Positions 24,522 to 32,580 of a DNA stretch of 64,000 bases are shown piece by piece; position 1 is the stretch's first letter, and each line of letters opens with the position of its first letter. This DNA comes from Actinomycetota bacterium. GTDB taxonomy: Bacteria > Actinomycetota > CADDZG01 > JAHWKV01 > JAOPZY01. The notes beneath the pieces were generated by a model that saw only the letters and a program-made list of their open reading frames with translations, had not been told where the DNA came from and ran no database searches. The DNA lies in assembly GCA_035765775.1 (NCBI GenBank), contig DASTWV010000017.1, positions 1 to 64,000 on the forward strand, written 5' to 3'. A program made the position numbers and the translations under genes.

Positions 24522-25244
24522 TCAGTCCCGGGTGGCCGCGGCCCCCGGGCGGGCCCGGTGCATCGCCACGCAACAGGTCTGCGGGCTGCGCTCGAACCCG
24601 GCCTCGAGGTCCTTGACGTCCAGGACCTCGGTCAGGCCCTGCATCAGGGTGAGGTTGGCCCCGCACACCAAGTCGACGTAGTCGCTCGACAGCGGGCTGA
24701 ACGGGCAGTTCCCCAGAATGAGCCCGCCGCCGTCGGCGTCGGGGCAGGGAGCGAAGCCGCTCTCGTCCAGCACCTCGGCGGCGGCGTCCAGGAGCTGCTG
24801 GCGGCTGGGCCGCGGCCCAGCCCGGCGCCGCGCCTCGGCACCCAGCATCGAGCCCACCGCCCGGGCCGACTCCCGGAGGGATTCCCCCGGGTCCTCACCC
24901 GACGTCAGGGCCTGGGCCAGCAGGCGGGCCAGCATTTCGTAGCTGCGGGGTGGGATCGTGAGCGACAGCTCCCGGGAGGAGCGGCGGTAGATCTTGGCCG
25001 GCCGGCCGGCCCCGGGCCCGGTGCGGCCGCTGAGCCGGCGGTAGTCCGCCACCAGCAGCCCGTCGTCGATCAGGCGGTCCAGGTGGAATGCGGCCAGGGC
25101 CTTGCTGATACCGGTGGCCTCGGCGGCCTCCTCCCGCCCGGCCCCCGCCGTCCGGGAGATGACGTAGAGGTAGAGCCGGCGGCGCGTCGGGTCGGCCAGC
25201 GACGCAAAGGCGGCGATCCGCGCATCGAGTTCCGTGGATGCCAT
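24522..25244 (-). CDS. ArsR/SufR-like transcriptional regulator with C-terminal cysteines
   Basis: 240 residues. A winged helix lies at residues 8-85 (ASLADPTRRRLYLYVISRTA, ISKALAAFHLDRLIDDGLL). The C-terminal sensor domain ends with conserved cysteines in NCPFSPLSSDYVDLVCGAN and a CC pair in TCCVAM, spaced as in SufR-type iron-sulfur-sensing repressors. It is divergent from the Rieske gene, and a perfect palindrome (25302-25316) lies between them on the promoter, so it probably represses that gene and itself in response to redox state or cluster supply. Cluster binding is inferred. Confidence 0.8.
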   Translation of the reverse strand: MASTELDARIAAFASLADPTRRRLYLYVISRTAGAGREEAAEATGISKALAAFHLDRLIDDGLLVADYRRLSGRTGPGAGRPAKIYRRSSRELSLTIPPRSYEMLARLLAQALTSGEDPGESLRESARAVGSMLGAEARRRAGPRPSRQQLLDAAAEVLDESGFAPCPDADGGGLILGNCPFSPLSSDYVDLVCGANLTLMQGLTEVLDVKDLEAGFERSPQTCCVAMHRARPGAAATRD

Positions 25245-25279
25245 GGATTACCTCACCCTTCCGAAGGGAATTGTTGTGC

Positions 25280-25316
25280 TTGCGAGACGGACCAGAACCC
25301 TTCTACTATTAGTAGA
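25280..25316 (+). promoter_or_regulatory. Rieske-gene promoter with palindromic operator
   Basis: Plus-strand -35 TTGCGA (25280-25285), an 18-base spacer and -10 TACTAT (25304-25309). The -10 is embedded in TCTACTATTAGTAGA (25302-25316), a perfect palindrome with 7-base arms around one central base. It is AT-rich in a GC-rich genome and sits between a repressor-type regulator and its divergent neighbour. Confidence 0.6.
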
Positions 25317-25365
25317 GATTAGCAGATCCCTGCTGGTCATCACCGACATGAAGGAGGCCGCGGGC

Positions 25366-26295
25366 ATGGGCGTCACGGAGAACGAGAGCGGCGCCAGCGC
25401 CGACAGCCACCAGATCACCCACGAGACCCCGGGGGCGCTGGGCGCCGGGCTGGCGGCGGCGGCCGAGGGCATCATCCGCACCCTCGAGGCCTCACCGGAG
25501 TTCGCCAAACTGGGCCAGCAGGTGGCCGGCATCGTGGGCAAGTTCCTGCCCCCGGGCAGCATGAAGGACCTGGTGAGCGGCACCTGGATGGGCCACCCCG
25601 CCCACCCGATGCTGACCGACATCCCGATCGGGGCATGGACCAGCGCCCTGTTCCTCGATTTCATGGGCAAGGACGGAGCCGACACCCTCATCGGGCTCGG
25701 CATCCTCGCCGCCCTCCCCACGGCGGTCACCGGGCTCTCCGAGCTCGCCGACTTCGGGACCGACCCCGACTTCGCCGTCGGTGCCGCCCACGCCCTGGCC
25801 AACATGGCCGCCCTCGGCCTGTTCAGTACCTCCTGGCTGGCCCGGAAGGCAGGCAGCCGCAGCCTCGGCTTCATGCTCTCGCTCGCCGCCACCGGGCTGA
25901 TGACCGGGGCCGGGTTCCTGGGTGGGCACCTGTCGTTCCGGCGGGGCATCGGCGTCAACCACACCGCGTACGAGTGGGGCGTGGACGACTGGACCCCCGT
26001 CCTGGCGGACGCCGACCTCCCGCTCGCCTCGCCCACGCTGGTGAACGCCGGGGGTACCGATGTCATGCTCCTCCGCCGGGTGGACGGCATCTGCGCCCTC
26101 TCCGACCGCTGCACGCATGCCGGAGGCCCGCTGCACGAGGGCTCCCTCGATGGCGACCGGATCATCTGCCCCTGGCACGCCAGTGCCTTCCACGTGCAGG
26201 ACGGGAGTGTCGCCCGGGGCCCGGCCACGGCGCCCCAGCCCGCCTACGACACCCGGGTGCGGGAGGGCCAGATCGAGGTGCGCTCCCGAAAATAG
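25366..26295 (+). CDS. DUF2231 membrane domain fused to a Rieske [2Fe-2S] domain
   Basis: 309 residues. Residues 70-195 form a DUF2231 domain (GTWMGHPAHPMLTDIPIGAW and four membrane helices). Residues 205-305 form a cytosolic or exposed Rieske domain with cluster ligands Cys249, His251, Cys268 and His271 (CTHAGGPLHEG and CPWHASAF). This fusion is widespread in actinobacteria, but its electron partner is unknown. Start ATG at 25366 with GGAGG nine bases upstream; the ATG at 25348 precedes that site. Control by the divergent SufR-like gene is likely. Confidence 0.85.
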   Translation: MGVTENESGASADSHQITHETPGALGAGLAAAAEGIIRTLEASPEFAKLGQQVAGIVGKFLPPGSMKDLVSGTWMGHPAHPMLTDIPIGAWTSALFLDFMGKDGADTLIGLGILAALPTAVTGLSELADFGTDPDFAVGAAHALANMAALGLFSTSWLARKAGSRSLGFMLSLAATGLMTGAGFLGGHLSFRRGIGVNHTAYEWGVDDWTPVLADADLPLASPTLVNAGGTDVMLLRRVDGICALSDRCTHAGGPLHEGSLDGDRIICPWHASAFHVQDGSVARGPATAPQPAYDTRVREGQIEVRSRK

Positions 26296-26410
26296 GTGAT
26301 GCCGAGTTTCTAAAAACAGGCTATACTGGATTTAGAAGCGCCTGGCGTCGAGCGGTACCGCAGGTCCGGACTGCGGGCAAACGCAAGCTCAGCACGTAGG
26401 AGGCATCGCC

Positions 26411-26614
26411 ATGTCCATGATCCAAGGTGGCCAGTTGCAGTTGCCCAGCCGCATCCGCACCGTGTCCAGTTCCGGCCGAGCCAACTCGACCCAGCCCCCG
26501 CTGCCCTACCTGGGGGCCGTGGGCACCATCCCGCTCTCGGTGCCCGCCGGAGCCATCCGTCACCACCCCAGCGCCGGCCAGGTCCGTGCCGGCTCGGCGT
26601 CGGGCGACCACTGA
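26411..26614 (+). CDS. Small hypothetical protein
   Basis: 67 residues, no known domain, no membrane segment; rich in Ser, Gly, Pro and Ala, with two histidines near the end. Support comes from a textbook ribosome binding site (AGGAGG eight bases before the ATG) and a candidate -10 TATACT about 90 bases upstream in an AT-rich patch (26310-26335). It could be a genuine small protein or an untranslated leader for the next gene. No function is proposed. Confidence 0.45.
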   Translation: MSMIQGGQLQLPSRIRTVSSSGRANSTQPPLPYLGAVGTIPLSVPAGAIRHHPSAGQVRAGSASGDH

Positions 26615-26681
26615 TGCATCCCGAGCTCCGGGCCCGCCGGTCGACCGGCGGGCCCGCGGGCCCGTCCCGCCGGGGAATGCG

Positions 26682-26885
26682 GTGAGTGCCTTCGAGCCCC
26701 TCGGGGCGACGATGGTCACCCGCCTCCCACGCCGGTCCCGGCGCTACCCGGTGGGACGCACCTGCGCAGTCTCCGGCTGCAGCACCCAGCTGTCGGCGTA
26801 CAACGCGGGCACGATGTGCTATCTCCACTCGCCCGCCACGGCTCCCCGCTTGCGGGGGCGGCCCGACCAGCTCCGCTCCGCCTGA
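26682..26885 (+). CDS. Small putative zinc-binding protein with CxxxxC-x12-CxxH motif
   Basis: 67 residues from GTG 26682 (or 57 from ATG 26712). The core RTCAVSGCSTQLSAYNAGTM followed by CYLH places Cys-x4-Cys-x12-Cys-x2-His around a TxLSxYN turn. I recognise this pattern as recurring in short actinobacterial proteins of unknown role, often predicted to bind zinc. A basic N terminus (RLPRRSRRYPVGR) suggests nucleic-acid contact. It lies 67 bases after the small gene upstream on the same strand and has no close partner. Confidence 0.5.
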   Translation: MSAFEPLGATMVTRLPRRSRRYPVGRTCAVSGCSTQLSAYNAGTMCYLHSPATAPRLRGRPDQLRSA

Positions 26886-26995
26886 AGGCACGTGCCGCCC
26901 GCCCGGGTGGCACGTGGGCGTATGGCCGCAGCCGCAGGCCAGGACCACGGGAGCGCTCTCCGGGCGCACCGGTGTGCCCGGGCCGGGCCGACGAG

Positions 26996-27610
26996 TCAGC
27001 CGAGCCCGGCGTCCCCCGGCTGCAGCACGAAGGCAAAGCGGCAGGCGAAGTAGGGCCGCAGGAGCCCCCGGGCGGTCAGGTCGATCGGGTCCGCCCGGCG
27101 CTCCAGGCGGGCGATCAGCCCCGGGCGCACCACATGGACCGGATCCGAGGCCAGGTGCGGGTCCTCGGCGAAGAAGATCTGCGTGGTCAGCCGGCGGAAA
27201 CCGTCGTGCGAGATGCGGAAGTGCAGGTGGGCGGGGCGGAGGGCGAAGGAGCCCGGTGGCTCCTCGTAGGCACCCGGGACCACACTCGAGAACTCGAACG
27301 CTCCCCCCTCCCCCGCCCGCAGCCGGCCGCGCAGGTTGTACGCCGGCTGGCGGGCGTCGAACAGGGAGGAAAACTCGCCGCCGGTCTGCGCCCCGGGCGC
27401 GTAACGGCCGGCCGCGCTGGCGTGCCAGATATCGACCAGGGCCCCGGGCAGCGGCGCCCCGGCCGTGGACGACACCGACCCGGAGAAGACCAGCACCGCC
27501 CCCCGCTCGCCCGGCCGGCGCACCAGGCTGTAGGGCGCCTCGAGCATCGGGGCGTCCGGGCGGTAGAACGGTCCCTCGATCGTCTCCTCGGTGGGCGGCA
27601 GCGCAGCCAT
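26996..27610 (-). CDS. Intradiol ring-cleavage dioxygenase family protein
   Basis: 204 residues, compact compared with catechol 1,2-dioxygenases (about 280) and closer to protocatechuate 3,4-dioxygenase subunits. The non-haem iron ligands are recognisable as Tyr70 in GRYAP, probably Tyr115 in VPGAYEEP, and His128 and His130 in RPAHLHF. PLPGALVDIWHASAAGRYAP is the family signature. There is no signal peptide. It is the only aromatic-degradation gene here, just after tyrA; the substrate is unknown. ATG 27610 is chosen; a GTG at 27631 would overlap tyrA. Confidence 0.82.
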   Translation of the reverse strand: MAALPPTEETIEGPFYRPDAPMLEAPYSLVRRPGERGAVLVFSGSVSSTAGAPLPGALVDIWHASAAGRYAPGAQTGGEFSSLFDARQPAYNLRGRLRAGEGGAFEFSSVVPGAYEEPPGSFALRPAHLHFRISHDGFRRLTTQIFFAEDPHLASDPVHVVRPGLIARLERRADPIDLTARGLLRPYFACRFAFVLQPGDAGLG

Positions 27611-27618
27611 CGGACGGT

Positions 27619-28908
27619 CTATCCCCCCCACACCGTGCCCGGCACCACGGAGGCGTCAAACCCCCGTTTCCCCAGGGCGGTCTGGGCTGCCCGGGCGGCG
27701 GCCTCGCCGTTGACGGCGAGGTGGATCGTCCCCCGCCCGCCGCTCGGTGAATGCACGATGGTCAGGTCTTCGATGTTGACCCCGGCTTCCCCCACCGTGG
27801 TGGCGACCTGGGCGATGGCGCCCGGGCGGTCGGGCACCGCGACCAGCACGGCCATGAGGGCCCGGGTCGTCACCCCGGGCTTCTCGGGCATGCTCGCCCG
27901 GCCCTCCCGCGCACCGGCGAGCGTCTCCCGCAGCCCGGGCCAGTCCTCGGCGGCGATGAGGCCCGCAGTGGTCTCCAGGGCCGCCCGGAAGCGCCCCAGT
28001 ACACCGAGCACCGCCTCCCGGTTGCCCCGGATGATGTCCAGCCACAGCTCGGGCGAGCTGGCGGCCACCCGGGTCATGTCCCGGAATCCGCCTGCCGTGA
28101 TGAGCGGGAGACCCCCTTCGGACGCCGAGATGTCGGCGGCGAAGCCCATCAAGGTGCTGGAGAGGAGTTGCGGCAGGTGGCTGGTGAGGGCCACCAGGTC
28201 GTCGTGGCGTCCGGGATCCATCGACAGGACATGCACACCCAGGCCGCCCAGGAACCGGATCAGGCGCCCGTAGGCCACCGGATCGGTGTCGGGCGTCGGG
28301 GTCAGGAACCAGTAGGCGCCCCGGTAGAGGTCCGCATCGGCGCTGTCGATACCCTCCTTCTCGGACCCGGCCAACGGATGGCCGCCGATGAACGCCGTCC
28401 CCGAGGGCACACAGGGGCCGACCGACGCGACGATCTGCGCCTTGGCGCTGCCCAGGTCGGTCACGATCGTGCCCGGAGCCAGGTGCCCCGCCAGGGCGGC
28501 GTAGGCCCCGGGGATGGCGCTCACCGGGGCGGCGATCACCACGACGCTCGCCTGCTCGACGGCCGCGCCCGGCGTGGCCGCCACCTCGCTCACCGCTCCC
28601 CGCTCCAGCGCCCGCCGCCTGACGCCGGCGTCCGGGTCGTAGCCGACCACCGAGCGCACGTGACCGGCTGCCCGGGCGGCGAGGCCCAGCGACCCGCCCA
28701 TCAACCCCAGCCCGACGATAGCCAGCGTCTCCCTGGTGGGTCTTATTTCCGGCGCTCCGCCTGGGGCTCCGGTTTCTGCTGGCGCTCCGCCTGGGGCTCC
28801 GCTGTCTTCCGGCGCTCCGCCTGGGGCTCCGGTTTCTGCTGGCGCTCCGCCTGGGGCTCCGGTTTCTGCTGGCGCTCCGCCTGGGGCTCCGCTGTCTCCG
28901 GGGTTCAT
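27619..28908 (-). CDS. tyrA: Prephenate dehydrogenase with repeat-containing N-terminal extension
   Basis: 429 residues. NAD-dependent conversion of prephenate to 4-hydroxyphenylpyruvate in tyrosine synthesis. Rossmann motif GLGLMGGSLG near residues 65-74, active-site GGHPLAGSEKEGI near 160, and a C-terminal ACT domain (about 350-429) starting VLVAVPDRPGAIAQ, the likely tyrosine sensor. The first 55 residues are five repeats of a 10-residue unit (TGAPGGAPAE type). No other start codon lies between the repeats and the Rossmann fold, so the repeats are probably translated. The ATG overlaps the aroH stop (ATGA). Confidence 0.93.
   Translation of the reverse strand: MNPGDSGAPGGAPAETGAPGGAPAETGAPGGAPEDSGAPGGAPAETGAPGGAPEIRPTRETLAIVGLGLMGGSLGLAARAAGHVRSVVGYDPDAGVRRRALERGAVSEVAATPGAAVEQASVVVIAAPVSAIPGAYAALAGHLAPGTIVTDLGSAKAQIVASVGPCVPSGTAFIGGHPLAGSEKEGIDSADADLYRGAYWFLTPTPDTDPVAYGRLIRFLGGLGVHVLSMDPGRHDDLVALTSHLPQLLSSTLMGFAADISASEGGLPLITAGGFRDMTRVAASSPELWLDIIRGNREAVLGVLGRFRAALETTAGLIAAEDWPGLRETLAGAREGRASMPEKPGVTTRALMAVLVAVPDRPGAIAQVATTVGEAGVNIEDLTIVHSPSGGRGTIHLAVNGEAAARAAQTALGKRGFDASVVPGTVWGG
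28750..28897 (-). repeat. 30-bp tandem repeat inside tyrA
   Basis: Five consecutive 30-bp units, each with the invariant plus-strand core GGCGCTCCGCCTGGGGCTCC and a variable 10-base part of two types (GGTTTCTGCT or GCTGTCTTCC). Because 30 is divisible by three, copy-number change keeps the tyrA frame. The protein repeat is Gly/Ala/Pro-rich with one acid per unit and is probably disordered. Confidence 0.85.
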
Positions 28909-29267
28909 TCGGGGAGGTCGTCGCGCAGCGCCCGGGCCTCGCCCAGGTAGACGTGGCGGATCTCCCCCGCCGGCCGGGCGCTGTAGGCGTGCAGCAGCAC
29001 GCGGATGCACCGGGGCATGGCGCCCTCGATGTCCAGCTCCCGGGCGCAGAGCAGCGGCACGTCCGAGACCCCCATCGAGCGGGCGGCGACCGCCGGGAAC
29101 TCGGAGCGCAGGTCCGGGGTGGCGGTGAAGATGATGCTGACCAGGTCCTCCCGGGGGAGGTCGTTGCGCCGCAACATTTCCTCCAGCAGTGTCCGGGTGG
29201 CCGCCACCACCTCCTCCTTGGTGTCCGAAGGCACCGTGGTGGCGCCGCGGAATCCCCGCAGGCGCAT
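28905..29267 (-). CDS. aroH: Chorismate mutase, AroH class
   Basis: 120 residues, the length of the trimeric Bacillus AroH fold rather than the helical AroQ type. It turns chorismate into prephenate, the substrate of the next gene product TyrA. MRLRGFRGATTV at the start, LVSIIFTATPDLRSEFPAVA in the middle and RVLLHAYSARPAGEIRHVYL near the end are family hallmarks. ATG 29267 has GAGGAG five bases upstream; an ATG six codons earlier is the alternative. It overlaps tyrA by ATGA. Confidence 0.94.
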   Translation of the reverse strand: MRLRGFRGATTVPSDTKEEVVAATRTLLEEMLRRNDLPREDLVSIIFTATPDLRSEFPAVAARSMGVSDVPLLCARELDIEGAMPRCIRVLLHAYSARPAGEIRHVYLGEARALRDDLPE

Positions 29268-29312
29268 CCCCCGCTCCTCACCCATCGGCGCCCTCCAGAT
29301 CCCCAGCCCGGC

Positions 29313-30092
29313 TCATAGGTCCACCGCACGATAGAGGGCCTCGACCTCGGCCCGGGTGAGGCGCCGGTAGGACCCCGGCGCCAGGCGCTCCAGGCGCAGG
29401 GGGCCAAACCCGGTGCGCACCAGCCGCACCGCCGGGCAGCCGACGGCGGCCAGCATCAGGCGCACCACGTGCTTGCGGCCCTCGTGGACCTGGATCTCCA
29501 TCAGGCTGCGGGGTGGCCCGCTCTCCCGGCGCAGGAGGGCATCGACCACCCGGGCGGCGTCGGCCCGGGCCGTGCGCCCCTGCCCGATGTCGACCCCCTC
29601 CTCGGTCAGCCGCCGGATGACCGCCCGCCCGGGCTGCCCGGTGACCTCCGCCAGGTAGGTGCGGGGCACCTCGAAGCTGGGATGCGTGAGGCGGTGCGCC
29701 AGCTGGCCGTCGTTGGTCAGGATCAGGAGCCCCTCGGTGGCCGCGTCGAGGCGCCCCACCGGCACCACCCGCTCGGCCTCCCCCAGCAGGTCGAGGACCG
29801 TCGTGCGCCCCTCCGGGTCACGGGCGGTGGTGACCACCCCGGCGGGCTTGTTGATGAGGAAGTAGTGCCGCCCGGGATCGACGGCCACCCGCCTGCCCTC
29901 CACCTCGATCACCGCGGCCGACGGGTCCACCCGTTGCCCCAGCACCGCCACCCGGCCATCGACGGCGACCAGCCCGCGCCGGATCAGCTCCTCCGACCTC
30001 CGCCGGGAGGCGACCCCCGCCTCGGCCAGCAGCTTCTGGAGCCGGATCCCGGTGGGCGCCGCCGGGGGGTCCTTGCGGGCAGGGTGCACCAT
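29313..30092 (-). CDS. rluB: 23S rRNA pseudouridine synthase (RluB/RsuA family)
   Basis: 259 residues. N-terminal S4 domain (IRLQKLLAEAGVASRRRSEE, about 16-75) and a catalytic domain with GRLDAATEGLLILTNDG carrying the nucleophilic aspartate, plus IQVHEGRKHVVRLM. RluB modifies U2605 of E. coli 23S rRNA. The RsuA-like subfamily call (RluB rather than RluE or RsuA) comes from the conserved scpA-scpB-rluB gene order. The ATG shares one base with the scpB stop. Confidence 0.92.
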   Translation of the reverse strand: MVHPARKDPPAAPTGIRLQKLLAEAGVASRRRSEELIRRGLVAVDGRVAVLGQRVDPSAAVIEVEGRRVAVDPGRHYFLINKPAGVVTTARDPEGRTTVLDLLGEAERVVPVGRLDAATEGLLILTNDGQLAHRLTHPSFEVPRTYLAEVTGQPGRAVIRRLTEEGVDIGQGRTARADAARVVDALLRRESGPPRSLMEIQVHEGRKHVVRLMLAAVGCPAVRLVRTGFGPLRLERLAPGSYRRLTRAEVEALYRAVDL

Positions 30093-30664
30093 CAGACGCC
30101 CGGCCCCAGGCCGGCCTCCATGCGCTCGACGTCGTCCATCGTCGGCAGGAACCCGGTGAGCGGCGGGAGGTCGGAAAGTGCCATCAGGCCGAAGCGCTCC
30201 AGGAAGGCGGGGGTGGTGCCATACAGGATGGCGCTGCCCGGGCCCGGGTCCCGCCCCACCTCCGCCACGAGGCCCCGGGTGACGAGCGTGCGCAGCGCCG
30301 AGTCGGACGACACCCCCCGGATCTCGGCGATCTGCGCCCGGGAGGCGGGCTGGCGGTAGGCGATCACCGCCAGGGTCTCCAGCGCCGCCTGGGTCAGCCG
30401 GGGTGCCTGGCTCTCGGTGACGAAGCGTTCCAGGAAGGGGTGCGCCGCCGGGTGGGTGGCCAGCCGGTACCCCCCGCCCACCCGGCGCAGGATGAACCCG
30501 CGCCCCTCGGACTCCAGCTGCTCGCCGATGCTGGCCAACAGGGTCTCGACCCGCTCCGTGGGCAGCTCCAGCACGAGGGCGAGCTCGGCGGCGGGGATGG
30601 GCTCCTCGGCGACGAACAGGATCGCCTCGATGGCCCGGACGACCTCGAGGTCGGCGCCGCTCAC
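30092..30664 (-). CDS. scpB: Segregation and condensation protein B
   Basis: 190 residues with two winged-helix domains. LEVVRAIEAILFVAEEPIPA at the start and LTQAALETLAVIAYRQPASR in the second domain are typical. It binds ScpA and Smc to form the prokaryotic condensin that resolves and compacts the chromosome. The GTG start overlaps the scpA stop (GTGA) and the end touches rluB. Confidence 0.95.
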   Translation of the reverse strand: MSGADLEVVRAIEAILFVAEEPIPAAELALVLELPTERVETLLASIGEQLESEGRGFILRRVGGGYRLATHPAAHPFLERFVTESQAPRLTQAALETLAVIAYRQPASRAQIAEIRGVSSDSALRTLVTRGLVAEVGRDPGPGSAILYGTTPAFLERFGLMALSDLPPLTGFLPTMDDVERMEAGLGPGV

Positions 30665-31440
30665 TCGCCCAGCCCTGCGGCGCGCGGCTCGGGGCCGGTG
30701 CGGGGCTGGCGCCAGCGCACGGTGATGCCCTCGAAGGGCGCGGTCTGCTCCACCTCGACGAAGCTCTGCCGGGCCAGCTCCAGGAGGGCCAGGAACCGCA
30801 CCACCACGTCGATGCGGGTGGCCCCGGATCCGCACAGCTCGCGGAAGGAGGCCGCATGCCGGCGCTGGAGCTCGTCGGCCAGCAGCTCGATCATCTCGGC
30901 CAGGCTGACCCGGATCGGGGCGATGTAGGAGACGTCCACCGGCACGCCGCCTGCCGTGGACGCCGGCCGGGGGGTGAACGCCGCCGATGCCGCCCGCAGG
31001 AAGTCCTCGAAGGTGACGCCCGCCAGGGGATCCGGCTCCACCCGCTGGACCTCCTCGGGGATGCCCCCCGCCCGGGACAGGTAGCCGGCGTTGGCGTCGC
31101 CCACCCGGGCGAGGGCCTCGGCGGCGGCCTTGAAGGTGGCGTACTCCACCAGTCGCTGCAGGAGGCGGTCCCGCTCCTCCAGCAGGGCGGCCATCTCCGG
31201 GTCAGCCTCGTCCCGGGGCAGCAGCTTGGCGGACTTCAGCTCCAGGAGGGTGGCGGCCAGCACGAGGAAGCTGGTGGCGGCCTCCAGGTCCAAGGTTCCC
31301 AGGCCGGTCACCGCCCGCAGGTAATCGTCCGTGATGGTGCCGATCGACACCTTGCCCACGTCGACGCGGTCCCGGGAGACCAGCTGCAGCAGCAGGTCGA
31401 GGGGGCCCTCGAACACGTCCAGGTGGACCGGAAAGCTCAT
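30661..31440 (-). CDS. scpA: Segregation and condensation protein A
   Basis: 259 residues. The kleisin of the Smc-ScpAB complex: the N-terminal domain that binds the Smc neck is VHLDVFEGPLDLLLQLVSRD, the middle is helical, and the C-terminal winged helix includes SFVEVEQTAPFEGITVRWR. The ATG overlaps the trpS stop (ATGA). smc itself is not in the window. Confidence 0.95.
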   Translation of the reverse strand: MSFPVHLDVFEGPLDLLLQLVSRDRVDVGKVSIGTITDDYLRAVTGLGTLDLEAATSFLVLAATLLELKSAKLLPRDEADPEMAALLEERDRLLQRLVEYATFKAAAEALARVGDANAGYLSRAGGIPEEVQRVEPDPLAGVTFEDFLRAASAAFTPRPASTAGGVPVDVSYIAPIRVSLAEMIELLADELQRRHAASFRELCGSGATRIDVVVRFLALLELARQSFVEVEQTAPFEGITVRWRQPRTGPEPRAAGLGE

Positions 31441-32483
31441 CGCCGGCTGAGCGCCCCCGGCCGCAGGCCGACCTTGGCGCGCACCACCTGGAGGGTCTCG
31501 GCGGCCACGGCCCGGGCCCGGTGGGCACCGCCGTCCAGCAGCCGGTCGAGCTCGCCCGGGTCGGCCATCAACTCGCCGTACCGCTGCTGGAACGGCGTCA
31601 GGACCGCCACGATCGCCTCGGTGGTGCGGGTCTTGAGCGCGGCGTAGCCCTGGCCGTCGAAGCTGGCCTCCAGCTCGGGGATCGCCGTGCCCGAGAAGCC
31701 GGAGAGGATCTCCAGCAGGTTGGACACCGCCGGCTTGTCGGGGCTGTGGCGGATCTCCCGGCCGGAGTCGGTCACCGCCCGGGCGAGCTTCGCCTTCACC
31801 GTCTCGGGCGGATCGAGCATGCCGATGGCGCTGCCCGGCCGCTCGCTGCTCTTGCTCATCTTCTGGGTGGGGTCGTCGAGCGCCATGATGCGGGCGCCCT
31901 GGCGGCCGATGACGGGCTCAGGAACGGGGAAGGTCTCGCCAAAACGGTTGTTGAAGCGCTCGGCAAGGTCCCGCATCAGCTCGAGGTGCTGGCGCTGGTC
32001 CTCCCCGACCGGCACCTGGTGTGCCCGGTAGGTCAGGACATCGGCTGCCATGAGCACGGGATACAGGAAGATGCCCGCCCCCGTGCCGGCCTGGTCGTCC
32101 CCCCGCCCCTTCTCCTTGTACTGGGTCATGCGCCCCAGCTCGCCCATCTTGGCGAGGCAGGTGAGGATCCACATGAGCTCCGCGTGCTCCGCCACGTCCG
32201 ACTGCACGAACAGCACGGACTTGGCGGGGTCGATGCCGGTGGCCAGCAGCGTGGCGGCCGTCCGCCGGACTCCCTCCCTGAGTGCGGCCGGGTCCCAGGG
32301 CAGGGTCAGGGCATGGAGGTCGACGACGCAATAGAAGAGCATGGGCGGGGCGCCAGAGCCCAACTCACCGCCGGAGGCGTGCAGGTCGTCCTGCAGATCC
32401 ACCCAGCGCCGGAACGCGCCGAGGTAGTTGCCGATATGGGGGCCTTCGCCGGTGGGCTGGACCCCGGAGAAGACGCGGGCCAT
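31437..32483 (-). CDS. trpS: Tryptophan--tRNA ligase
   Basis: 348 residues, a class I synthetase. HIGH-type motif PHIGNYLGAF near residue 15 and KMSKS in PTQKMSKSSERPGSAI near 210. Signature segments VFSGVQPTGEGP and LMAADVLTYRAHQVPVGEDQ are clear. It heads the trpS-scpA-scpB-rluB-aroH-tyrA run, in which neighbours overlap or lie very close. A trpS-scpAB neighbourhood next to a site-2 protease gene is known from other Gram-positives. Confidence 0.96.
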   Translation of the reverse strand: MARVFSGVQPTGEGPHIGNYLGAFRRWVDLQDDLHASGGELGSGAPPMLFYCVVDLHALTLPWDPAALREGVRRTAATLLATGIDPAKSVLFVQSDVAEHAELMWILTCLAKMGELGRMTQYKEKGRGDDQAGTGAGIFLYPVLMAADVLTYRAHQVPVGEDQRQHLELMRDLAERFNNRFGETFPVPEPVIGRQGARIMALDDPTQKMSKSSERPGSAIGMLDPPETVKAKLARAVTDSGREIRHSPDKPAVSNLLEILSGFSGTAIPELEASFDGQGYAALKTRTTEAIVAVLTPFQQRYGELMADPGELDRLLDGGAHRARAVAAETLQVVRAKVGLRPGALSRR

Positions 32484-32580
32484 GCCCGCATACTACGGGG
32501 GCCCTCCGGGAGCCGGGCGGAGGATCCGCGCCCCGTGGCCCGCGCGGGCTGCAGCCCGGGCGTGCCGCAGGGAGGAGCCG

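Noticed and set aside
28745-28900. Possible CRISPR array
   Set aside because: The 30-bp units are directly tandem without unique spacers, and they lie in frame inside tyrA.
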